This document shows, in pieces, positions 1 through 10,702 of a DNA stretch of 64,000 nucleotides. The stretch spans positions 3,460,923 through 3,524,922 of the forward strand of contig NZ_OY781918.1 in assembly GCF_963677195.1 (NCBI RefSeq), in the 5' to 3' direction. Under the pieces are notes generated by a model that had not been told where the DNA came from, searched no databases, and saw only the letters and a list, made by a program, of their open reading frames with translations. A program made the position numbers and the translations under genes. Position 1 is the first letter of the stretch. Every line of letters begins with the position of its first letter. This stretch comes from an uncultured Marinifilum sp. (GTDB lineage: Bacteria > Bacteroidota > Bacteroidia > Bacteroidales > Marinifilaceae).

Positions 1-175
1 TATCAATTCCTTCTTGGATAGCATTTCTTAAAGCAATCGCTTTACTTTCTTCATTTTCTAAAAGTCTAAGGCCTGCACGAATAACTTCGCTTACATTTTT
101 ATATCGACCAGCAGAAACTTGTGTCTGTACGAATTGGTCAAAATAATTACCGAGTGATATTGAAGTATTTTTCAT
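1..175 (-). CDS. parD: ParD-like (CopG/RHH) antitoxin, C-terminus cut by window edge
   Basis: Reading the minus strand from the ATG at 175 gives about 58 residues beginning MKNTSISLGNYFDQFV and continuing through a VSEVIRAGLRLLE segment. This is the ribbon-helix-helix plus first helix of ParD-family antitoxins, which bind their own operator and neutralise a ParE toxin. The open frame runs off the left edge, so the C-terminal toxin-binding tail and any parE lie outside the window. A perfect palindrome sits 20 bp upstream of the start, as expected for autoregulation. Family membership is recognised from sequence pattern; activity is inference. Confidence 0.75.
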   Translation of the reverse strand, partial: MKNTSISLGNYFDQFVQTQVSAGRYKNVSEVIRAGLRLLENEESKAIALRNAIQEGID

Positions 176-194
176 TTTTAATGTTTTTATCAAA

Positions 195-213
195 TTTACC
201 AATAATTGGTAAA
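195..213. promoter_or_regulatory. Palindromic operator upstream of parD
   Basis: TTTACCAAT-A-ATTGGTAAA is a perfect 9+1+9 inverted repeat ending 20 bp upstream of the parD start. A further half-site, TACCAAAT, follows at about 216-223. ParD ribbon-helix-helix dimers typically bind such paired repeats to repress their own operon. The function is inferred from position. Confidence 0.5.
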
Positions 214-261
214 AATACCAAATTCATATCGTTCAATCAAATTACACACAACGGTAAATTG

Positions 262-428
262 GTCGAGTAGGTGAAGGGAATCTCACCCCTCACCTCTCAC
301 AGAACCGTACGTGAAAGTCTCCCTTCATACGGCTCTTGTCGTACATAAATCTACTACAAATTAAATAGAAAAACTCAACTTCCAATGATAAAATAGATAT
401 GGAAATTGCTTCTTCATTCGTTTTAACC
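262..428 (-). mobile_element. Group II intron 3'-end remnant (domains V-VI)
   Basis: On the minus strand, 335 to 302 is a 34-nt domain V hairpin: it opens GAGCCGTATG, has a GAGA-type turn, and closes CACGTACGGTTC. Positions 301-262 form domain VI: a GAG...GGTGA stem pairing with TCACC..CTC, an unpaired A at 268 that is the seventh base from the end, and a terminal AC (AY rule) at 262. The bases 336-428 would be domain IV and contain no recognisable reverse transcriptase. The rest of the intron is absent because the IS21 element begins at 429. This is a non-mobile remnant; the 3' exon leads toward parD. Confidence 0.75.
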
Positions 429-477
429 TGTAAATAGAAAATTTGTACCATCAATTTTTCGCAATTGAAAATCATCA
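429..477 (+). repeat. Left terminal inverted repeat of IS21 element
   Basis: TGTAAATAG-AAAATTTGTACCA followed by a CAATTTTTCG block and a CATCA block matches, in inverted order and with about one gap and a handful of mismatches, the sequence at 2975-2926. IS21-family elements carry extended, often repeated, end sites for IstA. Confidence 0.75.
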
Positions 478-527
478 CTTGCAAAAACAAAAATAGCCTT
501 CATCTTTAGGTTGCGAACCAAAAAAAA

Positions 528-2096
528 ATGAAGACTATGAATAAAAACAAAAAAGTTTTTATGTGGTACAAAGTTAAAGAATTATCAGCAGAAGGACTAA
601 ATCAAAGTCAAATCAAATTAGAGTTAGGTATCGACAGAGGAACTGTACGCAAATATCTTTTAATGAGTGAAGCTCAGTTTTTATCATGGATCAGTACACC
701 TCGCAGAATGCCCAAAAAGCTAAATGGGTATTATAATTTTGTGAAAGAATTATTGGAAGGTGCACCCTATTTATCAGCAGCCCAGGTTGAAGATAGATTA
801 AAAGAACATTATTCCGATCTGCCGGATGTAAGCAGCAAAACAGTCTATAATTTTGTTCAAACCGTAAGAAAGGAGCAAAATATACCCAAGTATAAAGAAA
901 AACTTCCACGGCAGTACGAGAAGCTTCCTGAAACAGAATACGGAGAAGAGGCACAGGTAGATTTTGGATCATACCGCATGCTTAGCAGTGGAAGTGGCAG
1001 GGTTAAAATTTACTTTTTTACAATGGTACTTTCCCGTTCCCGACAAAAGTTTGTTTACTGTCAACGAATGCCATTTACTACAGAGACAGCAAATTATGCA
1101 CATGAACTGGCATTCGAATATTTTCAGGGAATCCCCCGTCGAATAATCTATGATCAGGATCGTGTTTTTATAAAAGATGAAAATCTTGGAGATGTTCTTC
1201 TTACTGATGGATTTATGCAGTTTACAAATGCACATCCCTTTGAGGTGATATTTTGCAGAAAAGCTGACCCTGAAAGCAAAGGGAAAGTTGAAAATGTAGT
1301 AAAATACGTAAAACACAATTATCTGAAAGGAAGAGTATTCCAGGATATTGACAGATTGCAAAAAGAAGTTTTACAATGGCTTGATCGTACTGGAAATGCG
1401 AAGATACATGGAACAACCAGGCGTATCCCAAAACAAGAGTGGGAAAAAGAAAAGCAATACCTGCTGACCTATAGCGGAAAACCGGAAAAACCATTTTTAA
1501 ACTTGCCGACATATCCTGTAAGAAAAGATAACACGGTGCTTTATCGAAGTAATTACTACAGCTTGCCTTTGGGTACATATCAAGACAGGGGTACCAATGT
1601 TTTACTGGAAGAAAAAGAAATGAAGCTTTTCTTTTATACGAATGATAACCTGTTGCTGGCCACACATGAGCTGTCTTTAGATACAGGTCGGATTATTAAA
1701 AACAATGACCATGCAAGGGAAAAGTCAAAGACTCTGCAAAAAACCTATGAGCTGGTTTTTGAAAGCTTAAGATATATTCCTCAAACCGAACAATATTTGG
1801 CAGCAATAGAGAAAAATAAACCCCGGTATTTCCATGATAATCTCCGAGTTATACAAAAGAACATTGAAAGTTCATCTCAGGAAATAACCAAATTAGCCCT
1901 TGTTTACTGTTATGAAAATCAGATACTAAATGCCAATCGTTTCGCCGAAGTACTGAATTACTTTGAAAATGAGCAAGCTCTAAAGAATGTAAAACACAAT
2001 GTTTGTATAGAAACCGGCAATTTGAATAAGCAGCAAAATGATGATATGCAACCTCAGAAAAGTGATATCAATGAATATGAATCAATAATGAATTAA
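528..2096 (+). CDS. istA: IS21 family transposase IstA
   Basis: A 522-residue DDE transposase that, with IstB, cuts and joins IS21 ends. The N-terminus has a helix-turn-helix region (about 15-45: SQIKLELGIDRGTVRKYL) for end binding. The catalytic core shows D145 (AQVDFG), D209 (YDQDRVF) and E255 (SKGKVEN), all present. The Mu/IS21-type C-terminal beta-barrel region follows (about 330-400). Length is normal for the family. istB starts 3 bp after its stop, so the two are translationally close. No frameshift or internal stop is seen, so the enzyme is probably active. Confidence 0.93.
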   Translation: MKTMNKNKKVFMWYKVKELSAEGLNQSQIKLELGIDRGTVRKYLLMSEAQFLSWISTPRRMPKKLNGYYNFVKELLEGAPYLSAAQVEDRLKEHYSDLPDVSSKTVYNFVQTVRKEQNIPKYKEKLPRQYEKLPETEYGEEAQVDFGSYRMLSSGSGRVKIYFFTMVLSRSRQKFVYCQRMPFTTETANYAHELAFEYFQGIPRRIIYDQDRVFIKDENLGDVLLTDGFMQFTNAHPFEVIFCRKADPESKGKVENVVKYVKHNYLKGRVFQDIDRLQKEVLQWLDRTGNAKIHGTTRRIPKQEWEKEKQYLLTYSGKPEKPFLNLPTYPVRKDNTVLYRSNYYSLPLGTYQDRGTNVLLEEKEMKLFFYTNDNLLLATHELSLDTGRIIKNNDHAREKSKTLQKTYELVFESLRYIPQTEQYLAAIEKNKPRYFHDNLRVIQKNIESSSQEITKLALVYCYENQILNANRFAEVLNYFENEQALKNVKHNVCIETGNLNKQQNDDMQPQKSDINEYESIMN

Positions 2097-2099
2097 AAA

Positions 2100-2861
2100 A
2101 TGAAGCTATTAGATCAAATTAAAAACTATGCCGATATTTTACGGCTGACAAAGATGAAGAACGAACCAGAAGTATTGCTTCATCAGGCACAGATAGACAA
2201 ACCATCTTATCAGGAATTTACATTACAGCTCTTGCAAAGAGAGGTTCAGCACAGAAAGAAAACAGATCTTGACAGGAGAATGAAATTAGCCCGCCTGCCT
2301 AAAGATCACAACCTGGACAAGTATGACTTTAACACGGCAAATGGTATGACTGTGCCTCAATTGAAACAATTACGGGAATTATTATGGATGGAACAAAATT
2401 ATAACCTGATACTAATGGGGCCCTCAGGAACAGGAAAAACGTATGTTGCCGGCGGCTTGGTTAGCGATGCCGTAAAATCTGGTCATAAAGCTTACTTCAT
2501 TACAATGGAGGAGCTAATAACGGTGCTAAAATTGAAAGAAATGACATCCAGTGCTCTCAATACCTATAACCGCCTTTTAAAGTCCCATTTAGTGGCCATA
2601 GACGATATAATGTTGTTCCCTATCAAGAAACATGAAGCTATAGCCTTTTTTAATCTTATAAATCACCTGCACGAACAAACATCTGTAATAATCACAACAA
2701 ATAAATCACCTCAGCAATGGGCAGAAATGCTCGATGATGAAGTATTGGCTACAGCATTATTGGATAGATTATTGTTTAAATGTGAAGTGGTAAAACTAGA
2801 AGGTAAAAGTTACAGAATGGAGAACAGGAAAACAATCTTTGAGCAGCAATCAACGCTCTGA
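2100..2861 (+). CDS. istB: IS21 family ATPase helper IstB
   Basis: A 253-residue AAA+ ATPase related to DnaC/DnaA that assembles on target DNA and activates IstA. The Walker A motif GPSGTGKT lies at residues 107-114, Walker B at VAIDDI, and a sensor-like VIITTNKS downstream. Length matches the family. It follows istA by 3 bp, and its TGA stop lies inside the left arm of a strong hairpin at 2851-2901. Confidence 0.93.
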   Translation: MKLLDQIKNYADILRLTKMKNEPEVLLHQAQIDKPSYQEFTLQLLQREVQHRKKTDLDRRMKLARLPKDHNLDKYDFNTANGMTVPQLKQLRELLWMEQNYNLILMGPSGTGKTYVAGGLVSDAVKSGHKAYFITMEELITVLKLKEMTSSALNTYNRLLKSHLVAIDDIMLFPIKKHEAIAFFNLINHLHEQTSVIITTNKSPQQWAEMLDDEVLATALLDRLLFKCEVVKLEGKSYRMENRKTIFEQQSTL

Positions 2862-2901
2862 TTGCATCGTCCGCTACGCTCCCTCAACAATCAGAGCGTT
2901 G
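2851..2901 (+). terminator. Hairpin at the end of istB
   Basis: CAACGCTCTGATTG (2851-2864) pairs perfectly with CAATCAGAGCGTTG (2888-2901) over 14 bp around a 23-nt loop. The left arm includes the istB stop codon. AT-rich sequence with a run of six T follows. It probably ends or insulates the IS transcript, which would limit read-through into the kinase. Confidence 0.6.
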
Positions 2902-2924
2902 ATTAATATATTTTTTATCGAAAA

Positions 2925-5570
<2,646 letters not shown>

Positions 5571-6262
5571 TTACTAATAATAATCGAGGAGGCAGGTGAT
5601 GGCTAGTTAACCACTACTGTGCCTCTCACTCCTCCTTACATATAGTTGTCTTGTAAACAACGGTTAGTTAAGTCAAGGAAAATAGTGAATTACGGCTTGC
5701 ATAGATAATTTAATTGTAGCCAACTAGCTTCGATTTAAATCCCCGTTTTTTCAAACAATCAAGAGCTATAGTAGTTCTCATGAATAATCATCTATCTACC
5801 CATAATTCATAAGATTTCTATTTTTACAAATATTTATGAATTTATTCCACATTACGAGATCGTGTCCATGCATAAATTTAACCCTGTTCAACTTCTATAT
5901 GAATAAGGTTTTTCTTTTGTAAAAAATTCAGGCATTGGAACCACATAAAAAGCATTCACCCAATTTATTTTAAGCTCATTTAATTTTTAAATTCCTTCCC
6001 AAAAGCTAATCAGTGTAGTTTTTTGAGTGATGGTTTTTCATTCAGCTTTAATTTCAGTTTCTGCCACGACTTTTTGAATATTTCTCTACTCTCTCCCGTT
6101 AAATGATTCTAAATTTTTACATGTCATAATTTCAATGAAGATTATCAAAGCAGGTTTTACGAATTTTAATAGCTTTGTGCTTTCAAATTATGTTTTTAGC
6201 AAATTAGTAATCTTCTAACTATCTATTAGTAAAAGAAATACATCAGAAATCAAATAATTAAA
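5571..6262. other. Long non-coding stretch with possible gene remnant
   Basis: About 690 bp without a convincing gene. At 5584-5637 there is an imperfect GAGGAGG / CCTCCTCC inverted arrangement around TGGCTAGTTAACCA. On the minus strand, translations broken by stops and frame changes between about 6120 and 5680 (for example KNINWVNAFYVV-like and LFMRTTIALDCLKKRG-like pieces) look like decayed coding sequence. I cannot assign a family. A -7-like TAGCTTTG occurs at 6170-6177. Confidence 0.35.
6170..6177 (+). promoter_or_regulatory. Possible Bacteroidota -7 element before the YkgJ-like gene
   Basis: TAGCTTTG fits TAnnTTTG and lies 86 bp upstream of the start at 6263. No clear TTG -33 element is found at the expected distance, so support is weak. 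Confidence 0.3.
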
Positions 6263-7123
6263 ATGCAAACAAACCTACTTAGCCTTCAGGATAAATTACC
6301 TCTAAGCTGCTCGCGAACCGGAAATTGCTGCTTCGGAAAAGTTATATACCTTAATCCATGGGAGTTATTTCATCTTGCCAAAGAAAAAAAACAATCGCAA
6401 AAGGAATTTCGCGACCTTTACAGCGATTTTGGAGGCATTCGCTTAAAGTTTAATGGTAAAATTGGTTATAAGGGGCAACATGCATGTTCTCAGTATGTCG
6501 ATAATTTTGGATGTGATGTACATTTAGGGCGACCTTTAGCCTGCCGTTTGTATCCACTTGGGCGACAAGTGCAAAGCGAACAGGTTAAATATATGTATCA
6601 GGGAGATGAGTTTCCTTGCCTGGAGCCCTGTCCGGAAGTTGTAGATTTAAAACAAATGCAGGTAGGAGAATATTTGCAAGGACAAAAAACCGATGCTTTT
6701 GAAACGGCTCAGGATGCTTATTTAGAAATGATGCAAAACATAGCTGATTTAGCATTTGAACTTCTACTTGATACTGGTTTATCCGAGTCGGGAGATAAAA
6801 AAACATTAGCACAATGGAGAATAATTGGTAATGAGCTTCCTGAATTATTAGTTAAAAGAATTAGCGAAGAATGGTTAAATTGTTTGATGATTCCGGATAT
6901 TTCTGATGAAGATCCAATTGCATTTGTTAGCAAGCATAACAATTTAATACTAGCCAAAGCACAGGAAAAATTCGGAAACATACAAAATCATCAGGATTTA
7001 CACGAAGCTTCGGTTTTAATGATGGCAGTTGCCTTGCATCTTGCTCGTGGTTTAGGTGCAAATCCTAAGGAATTATCTGAGCTTTGGATTAATATTGCAA
7101 AAGATAACGGGGCTCAGGAATAA
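6263..7123 (+). CDS. YkgJ-type cysteine-cluster protein
   Basis: A 286-residue protein. The first 140 residues carry the spaced cysteines of the YkgJ/UPF0153 family: CSRTGNCC near residue 17, then CSQYVDNFGCDVHLGRPLACRLYP, then FPCLEPCP. The family is thought to bind zinc or an Fe-S cluster, but its reaction is not established. The C-terminal half is helical and less conserved. It has no signal peptide, so it is probably cytoplasmic. It stands alone, converging with the M18 peptidase across a hairpin terminator. Confidence 0.75.
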   Translation: MQTNLLSLQDKLPLSCSRTGNCCFGKVIYLNPWELFHLAKEKKQSQKEFRDLYSDFGGIRLKFNGKIGYKGQHACSQYVDNFGCDVHLGRPLACRLYPLGRQVQSEQVKYMYQGDEFPCLEPCPEVVDLKQMQVGEYLQGQKTDAFETAQDAYLEMMQNIADLAFELLLDTGLSESGDKKTLAQWRIIGNELPELLVKRISEEWLNCLMIPDISDEDPIAFVSKHNNLILAKAQEKFGNIQNHQDLHEASVLMMAVALHLARGLGANPKELSELWINIAKDNGAQE

Positions 7124-7173
7124 TATTCATTTTTATACAGATTAGCATCTGATAGTAAAATAAAATAATACAA

Positions 7174-7199
7174 AAAGGCAGCATAATCGTGCTGCCTTT
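7174..7199. terminator. Bidirectional terminator between convergent genes
   Basis: AAAGGCAGCA (7174-7183), a 6-nt loop, then TGCTGCCTTT (7190-7199): a perfect 10-bp stem with A-run and T-run sides. It sits between the YkgJ-like gene ending at 7123 and the M18 gene ending at 7223. Confidence 0.75.
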
Positions 7200-7222
7200 C
7201 TATATCATATTTCGTAAAATTA

Positions 7223-8524
7223 TTACAATCCAAAAAAGTATGAAAATACTTTACGGATGTATACATTATCTTTAACGCCACCCATTTCGCGAACCGAATG
7301 CATGGCAAACATTGGATTTCCTATATCAACGGTACGAATGTCTACCTGTCCTGTCGAAACATTTCCTAGCGTACTACCTCCCACTAAATCGGAACGATTC
7401 ACAAATTTTTGGTAAGGAACATCAGCATTTTTGCAAAGTGTTTCGAATACGGTGCCTGAATCACCATCGGTAGTATATTTTTGATTGGCATGAATTTTTA
7501 TAACCGGTCCTTTATTAATATACGGACGATTTGTTGGATCGTGCTTATCGGCAACATTTGGATGAACAGCATGAGCCATATCTGCCGAAATCATAAACGA
7601 ATTATAAATTGCTCGGTGAAGTGCCTCCATATCTTTACCCAACTTAAAAACAATGCGCTGCAATAAATGACGCAATACCGGCGATCCGGCTCCCTGCTTG
7701 GTTACAGAACCAACTTCTTCGTTATCGAAAATGGCAAGCAATTGTGTTTTTTTGCTTCCCGAATTAGCCAATAATGCCTTTACACCAGCATGTGCCATTG
7801 CCAAATCGTCTAACTTAGGCGATGAAATAAATTCTTCGTTTAAACCTAGAACACATCCCTTCTCTACTTCGAACAAATTCACATCAAAATCGATAATCGA
7901 CTCCACATCAACCTTAAGCTCTTCTGCCATTAAATTTACCAGACAATTGTCCTTTTCCATCTTATCGGTAATCATGGCAAGTAAAGGCAACATATCCTTT
8001 TGCTTATTTAGTGCCACTCCATCGTTTACCGCACGATTCATGTGTATGGCCAAATTAGGAATTAGCATTAAAGGACGATCGATTTTTACAAACAAATGTT
8101 CTGGATTTAACGGATCGTTCGACTTTACGGATACTCTACCCGCAATGGACAGTGGGCGATCCATCCATGTATTTAAAATTGGGCCACCGTAAACCTCGGT
8201 ATTTAGTTTAATATAATTTCCTTCTACTTCTATCTCAGGATTTGGTTTAATTTTAAAACCCGGAGCATCGGAATGAGCACAAATCAATTGAAAACCTTCT
8301 TCTTCAATCTCTCCTGTTCCTATTTGAAAAGCAAATAGTGCCGACCCATTTTTTGTTGTAAAATACTTCCCTCCTTTTTCAATATTCCACTCTTCGCGAA
8401 GATCTAACTCCTGAAATCCTGCTTCGTTTAATTCCTTGCGGATATTATTTACCACATGGTATGTACTGGGACTTTGATGAATAAAATCGATTAATTCCTG
8501 TGCTTGTTGTTGTTCTAAGCTCAT
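7223..8524 (-). CDS. apeB: M18 family aminopeptidase
   Basis: A 433-residue cytosolic zinc aminopeptidase of the M18 (aspartyl aminopeptidase) family, which removes N-terminal acidic or other residues from peptides. Visible motifs are the metal ligand in ICAHSDAPGF, the DDLAMAH region, the catalytic/metal pair in FDNEEVGS, and the C-terminal HAVHPN and GGSTLGN motifs. Full family length with no signal peptide. The ATG at 8524 opens directly into the canonical N-terminal helix. It is monocistronic between a terminator and a divergent gene. Confidence 0.92.
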   Translation of the reverse strand: MSLEQQQAQELIDFIHQSPSTYHVVNNIRKELNEAGFQELDLREEWNIEKGGKYFTTKNGSALFAFQIGTGEIEEEGFQLICAHSDAPGFKIKPNPEIEVEGNYIKLNTEVYGGPILNTWMDRPLSIAGRVSVKSNDPLNPEHLFVKIDRPLMLIPNLAIHMNRAVNDGVALNKQKDMLPLLAMITDKMEKDNCLVNLMAEELKVDVESIIDFDVNLFEVEKGCVLGLNEEFISSPKLDDLAMAHAGVKALLANSGSKKTQLLAIFDNEEVGSVTKQGAGSPVLRHLLQRIVFKLGKDMEALHRAIYNSFMISADMAHAVHPNVADKHDPTNRPYINKGPVIKIHANQKYTTDGDSGTVFETLCKNADVPYQKFVNRSDLVGGSTLGNVSTGQVDIRTVDIGNPMFAMHSVREMGGVKDNVYIRKVFSYFFGL

Positions 8525-8755
8525 ATTTTAGATATTAGCTGTGAGATATTAAATTTACTTACATAATATAAGCTTCATTACTAAACAAATAAAGTATATT
8601 ATCAGTCCTGATATAAGTCTCACTATGTTTAAATATTTTTATGTAATAAGAGGTTCAAATTTACACTATTTTTAAGAATTAGGAATAAATTACAAGATAT
8701 TAACATGCTCGCATTTGTACTTATTTTACAATTAATCATTCCCAACTCATAATTC

Positions 8756-8786
8756 TTGTCATAATTTCTTAATAATACTATATTTG
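8756..8786 (+). promoter_or_regulatory. Bacteroidota-type promoter for the exonuclease/BRCT gene
   Basis: TTG at 8756-8758, a 20-bp spacer, and TATATTTG at 8779-8786 match the -33 TTG / -7 TAnnTTTG pattern. The ATG at 8820 follows 33 bp later. This argues against a TTG start at 8784, which lies inside the -7 box. Confidence 0.6.
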
Positions 8787-8819
8787 TTACCAATCGTACA
8801 ACCCAAAGTAAATCTAATT

Positions 8820-10118
8820 ATGACAAGCGATCCAATTCTGGAACTTTACAAACATCAATTTGCTATTATCTCGTTGGAAACTACCGGTATTTCGCCACAG
8901 CATGGCGATCATTTGGTAGAATTAGCAATTCAGACCGTTAACTGGAATGGAGAATTGCTGGATAGCTACGAAACTTTAATTCATCCGGGAATAGATATGG
9001 AAGGCTTCCAAATTCATGGAATTACCGATGCAATGGTTAAAAATGCACCTTCTGTTTCTGAAATTGTTCCAGATATTTTATCCCGATTAAATGGAAAAAC
9101 AATTGTTGCTCACGATTTAGATTTTGCACTAGCTTTTCTAGAACCCATTCTCAATGGAAATATTCCAAAGCTACAAGGAATTTGTACTTTAAAACTGTTT
9201 AACTTGGTAGCTCCAAACTCTGGTCTTCGCCGATTAAAACAACTTTGTACTTATTATGATATTGATTTTGCTGTGAATCATACTGCCAAATCAGATTCTT
9301 TAGCAACCGCCAAGCTTTTCTCTATTTTAAAAAATCTGTACGCTCAACAATTCGAGATTGAAAAGTTTGTTGAAGAATTTCTTCATGTATCTAAAATTGA
9401 AGATTGTCCCAAAGAGCGCAACATATTTATGAAGCGTAAGGAGGCAAAAAATATTGCTAATATTCAAAAAACCAAACTATACGATTTACTAAACAGGCTT
9501 ACTTCTAATGCTGGAGATTCTGTCCCTGTTCGCCAGTATTTAAATGTTTTGGACCGAGCTTTGGCAGATAGAATTCTTGAAGAAAAAGAAATTATTTCGC
9601 TGGTAGATTTAGCGACCAATTACAAGCTTTCGAAAGAACAGGTAATGGAAATTCATGAAGAATATTTGCGCAAATTAATCCGCATTTATCTCTTAGACGA
9701 AATCCTTACCAATATAGAAATGGATGATTTAAATTTGGTATCAGAATTACTTTGTATACTTCCTAAGGAACTGGATTTATTAATAAAATATGAACGTACC
9801 AAAATTACAATTACAACACCAGGAGTTCAAAAACAGCTAAAATCATTAGCAGGCAAAAGTGTTTGTTTCTCGGGCCATTTAAACTGTAAAATTAATGGCA
9901 AACGTATCGATCGTGAACTGGCTCAACAATTGGTTAAAGAACGTGGTTTAATTGTAAAACGTGTGGTCTCCAAAAATGTTAACTACCTTATTACCGCTCA
10001 TGCAGAACAATTCTCGGGAAAAGGTCGAAAAAACCGTAAGGCCATGGAATATCATGTAAATGTGATTGATGAAAATATCTTTTGGGAAATGATTGGTGTA
10101 ATTGTGGATAAAAAATGA
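8820..10118 (+). CDS. DEDDh exonuclease-like protein with C-terminal BRCT domain, degenerate active site
   Basis: 432 residues from the ATG at 8820. Residues 13-185 match the DnaQ/DNA-polymerase-III-epsilon exonuclease fold (FAIISLETTG, IHGITDAMV, VAHDLDFALAFL, HTAKSDSLATAKLF). Residues about 335-415 are a BRCT domain (GKSVCFSGHLN ... NVNYLITA). The motif I aspartate is serine (S18, with E20 kept) and the motif II FD is F-A103, while the motif III His and Asp remain. Two of four metal-binding acids are therefore missing. It could be a non-catalytic DNA-end or repair adaptor. The middle (about 200-330) is helical and unassigned. Confidence 0.75.
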   Translation: MTSDPILELYKHQFAIISLETTGISPQHGDHLVELAIQTVNWNGELLDSYETLIHPGIDMEGFQIHGITDAMVKNAPSVSEIVPDILSRLNGKTIVAHDLDFALAFLEPILNGNIPKLQGICTLKLFNLVAPNSGLRRLKQLCTYYDIDFAVNHTAKSDSLATAKLFSILKNLYAQQFEIEKFVEEFLHVSKIEDCPKERNIFMKRKEAKNIANIQKTKLYDLLNRLTSNAGDSVPVRQYLNVLDRALADRILEEKEIISLVDLATNYKLSKEQVMEIHEEYLRKLIRIYLLDEILTNIEMDDLNLVSELLCILPKELDLLIKYERTKITITTPGVQKQLKSLAGKSVCFSGHLNCKINGKRIDRELAQQLVKERGLIVKRVVSKNVNYLITAHAEQFSGKGRKNRKAMEYHVNVIDENIFWEMIGVIVDKK

Positions 10119-10165
10119 TTAATAACGATATTACTTTAAATAAGCATACAAAATACTCTTTCTAG

Positions 10166-10600
10166 ATGAAGTTAATAATAGCATGTTTTCTAATTTTAAT
10201 TGTTGTTAGTTGCTCTAGCAACAATAAACAGCAAAAACTTATTGATACTTTCTTTTTAAAATACGAACAAAAAGGAGTCGAATCTGCCATTGAACATGTC
10301 TACTCCTCTAATCCTTTCATGCAAAATGAAGGAACATGCCAAAGAGATTCAATCACGAATATGCTAAATGATTTAACCAAACAGCTAGGAAAATATGAAG
10401 GACATGAACTTTTACGGAAAGAACAAATAAGCAAATCGCTCGAAATACAAAGCTATTTAGTAAAATATGAAAGACAACCTTTAAGGTTCAACTTCATTTT
10501 ATATCATTCAATGAACAAATGGCGTTTTCAAAATTTCCAATACGATAGCAATATAACAGATGAAATAAATCTTATTACTGACATTTCCTGGTATCATTAA
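10166..10600 (+). CDS. Small lipoprotein of unknown function
   Basis: A 144-residue protein with a lipoprotein signal: hydrophobic ILIVVSC, lipidated Cys at 16, then SSNNKQQ. The mature part is about 128 residues of mixed alpha/beta character ending in a beta-rich WRFQNFQYD segment. I recognise no family. It starts 47 bp after the exonuclease/BRCT gene and might share its transcript. Confidence 0.65.
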   Translation: MKLIIACFLILIVVSCSSNNKQQKLIDTFFLKYEQKGVESAIEHVYSSNPFMQNEGTCQRDSITNMLNDLTKQLGKYEGHELLRKEQISKSLEIQSYLVKYERQPLRFNFILYHSMNKWRFQNFQYDSNITDEINLITDISWYH

Positions 10601-10702
10601 ATTATTATGCTCCAATAAATTTGCAATTATTTTTCCAGGAATTTAAGTCTGACAGAATTTTCTAACATTCTTGTCCACTTTATCGATTAACAAAAACGAC
10701 TC

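Noticed and set aside
290..490. 66-codon minus-strand ORF
   Set aside because: It reads straight through the group II intron domain V hairpin and the IS21 left end, has no family resemblance, and is explained by those elements.
7698..8192. 164-codon ORF antisense to the M18 peptidase
   Set aside because: The M18 frame carries all family motifs; the antisense reading is low-complexity.
8784..8819. TTG start for the exonuclease/BRCT gene
   Set aside because: The TTG lies in the TATATTTG promoter box; the ATG at 8820 begins the conserved domain at a normal distance.
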